Under the pieces are notes generated by a model. It worked only from the letters and a program-made list of their open reading frames with translations. It had not been told where the DNA came from and ran no database searches. From NCBI GenBank assembly GCA_964649095.1, contig CAZYPH010000129.1, positions 1-6,164 of the forward strand: a DNA stretch of 6,164 nt, given 5' to 3'. The position numbers and the translations under genes are program-made. This DNA comes from CAZYPH01 sp964649095. Its GTDB lineage: Bacteria; Bdellovibrionota; UBA1018; UBA923. Below are positions 6,064-6,164 of this stretch, in pieces (position 1 is the first letter of the stretch; each line of letters opens with the position of its first letter).

Positions 6064-6121
6064 AGTCTGCGCGAAGCGACAGTTAGTTCTTCCCGGTTAT
6101 CGTTCACCCGCCGCGTCGTGT

Positions 6122-6162
6122 GGGGCAGGGTGGGCGGGGTTCGGGGGGGTGGGTGCAGGGGG
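6122..6162 (+). repeat. Dense G-run tract with G-quadruplex potential
   Basis: Seven runs of three or more G occur in 41 bases: 6122-6125, 6128-6130, 6132-6134, 6136-6139, 6143-6149, 6151-6153 and 6158-6162, with loops of 1-4 bases. This meets the usual pattern for an intramolecular G-quadruplex. It begins about 60 bases after the antitoxin stop and reaches the window end, and no gene is seen in it. The base composition is unlike everything else here, so a low-quality contig end is an alternative. Confidence 0.6.
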
Positions 6163-6164
6163 TG

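Noticed and set aside
6067..6082. Hairpin CTGCGC-GAA-GCGACAG just after the antitoxin stop
   Set aside because: The six-pair stem has a bulged A and is followed by TTAGTTCTT rather than a T-run; too weak to call a terminator.
1..6164. CRISPR arrays, tRNA, rRNA, insertion sequences
   Set aside because: No spaced repeats, cloverleaf-type motifs, terminal inverted repeats or transposase-like proteins are visible on either strand.

Overview
The window looks like chromosomal DNA of a Gram-negative bacterium of intermediate GC. The evidence is a Sec-type signal peptide, a PilZ-like regulator, a CspA-type cold-shock protein and a type II toxin-antitoxin pair. No rRNA, tRNA or conserved housekeeping operon is present to fix the taxon. 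A proteobacterial or Bdellovibrionota-like host would fit, but that is only an impression.

Left half (1-3763, minus strand): three genes packed head to tail with gaps of 1 and 2 bases, so almost certainly one operon read leftward. In transcription order they are: a 480-residue HD-superfamily metal phosphohydrolase whose motif resembles both COG4339 proteins and class I cyclic-nucleotide phosphodiesterases; a 305-residue mostly helical protein of unknown family; and a protein of at least 466 residues with a degenerate PilZ (cyclic-di-GMP receptor type) domain, cut by the left edge. Together they look like a nucleotide-signalling cassette with a possible hydrolase and a possible receptor. No cyclase or GGDEF/EAL domain is visible.

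Middle (3764-4012): a 249-bp divergent intergenic region between the HD operon and the cold-shock gene. It holds a perfect 7-bp inverted repeat with a 14-bp spacer and a good extended -10 promoter for the rightward gene.

Right half (4013-6164, plus strand): a complete 68-residue cold-shock protein; a secreted cysteine-rich protein of unknown family whose signal peptide is encoded across an AT dinucleotide repeat; then a RelE/HigB-type toxin gene overlapping an XRE-type antitoxin gene. The toxin-antitoxin promoter carries a perfect 12-bp palindrome filling most of its spacer, a natural site for autorepression by the antitoxin. The last about 45 bases are an extreme G-run sequence that could form a G-quadruplex or could be a contig-end artefact.

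The most unusual parts are the three-gene HD/unknown/PilZ operon and the orphan cysteine-rich exported protein. The toxin-antitoxin pair is a recognisable family with clear control signals.
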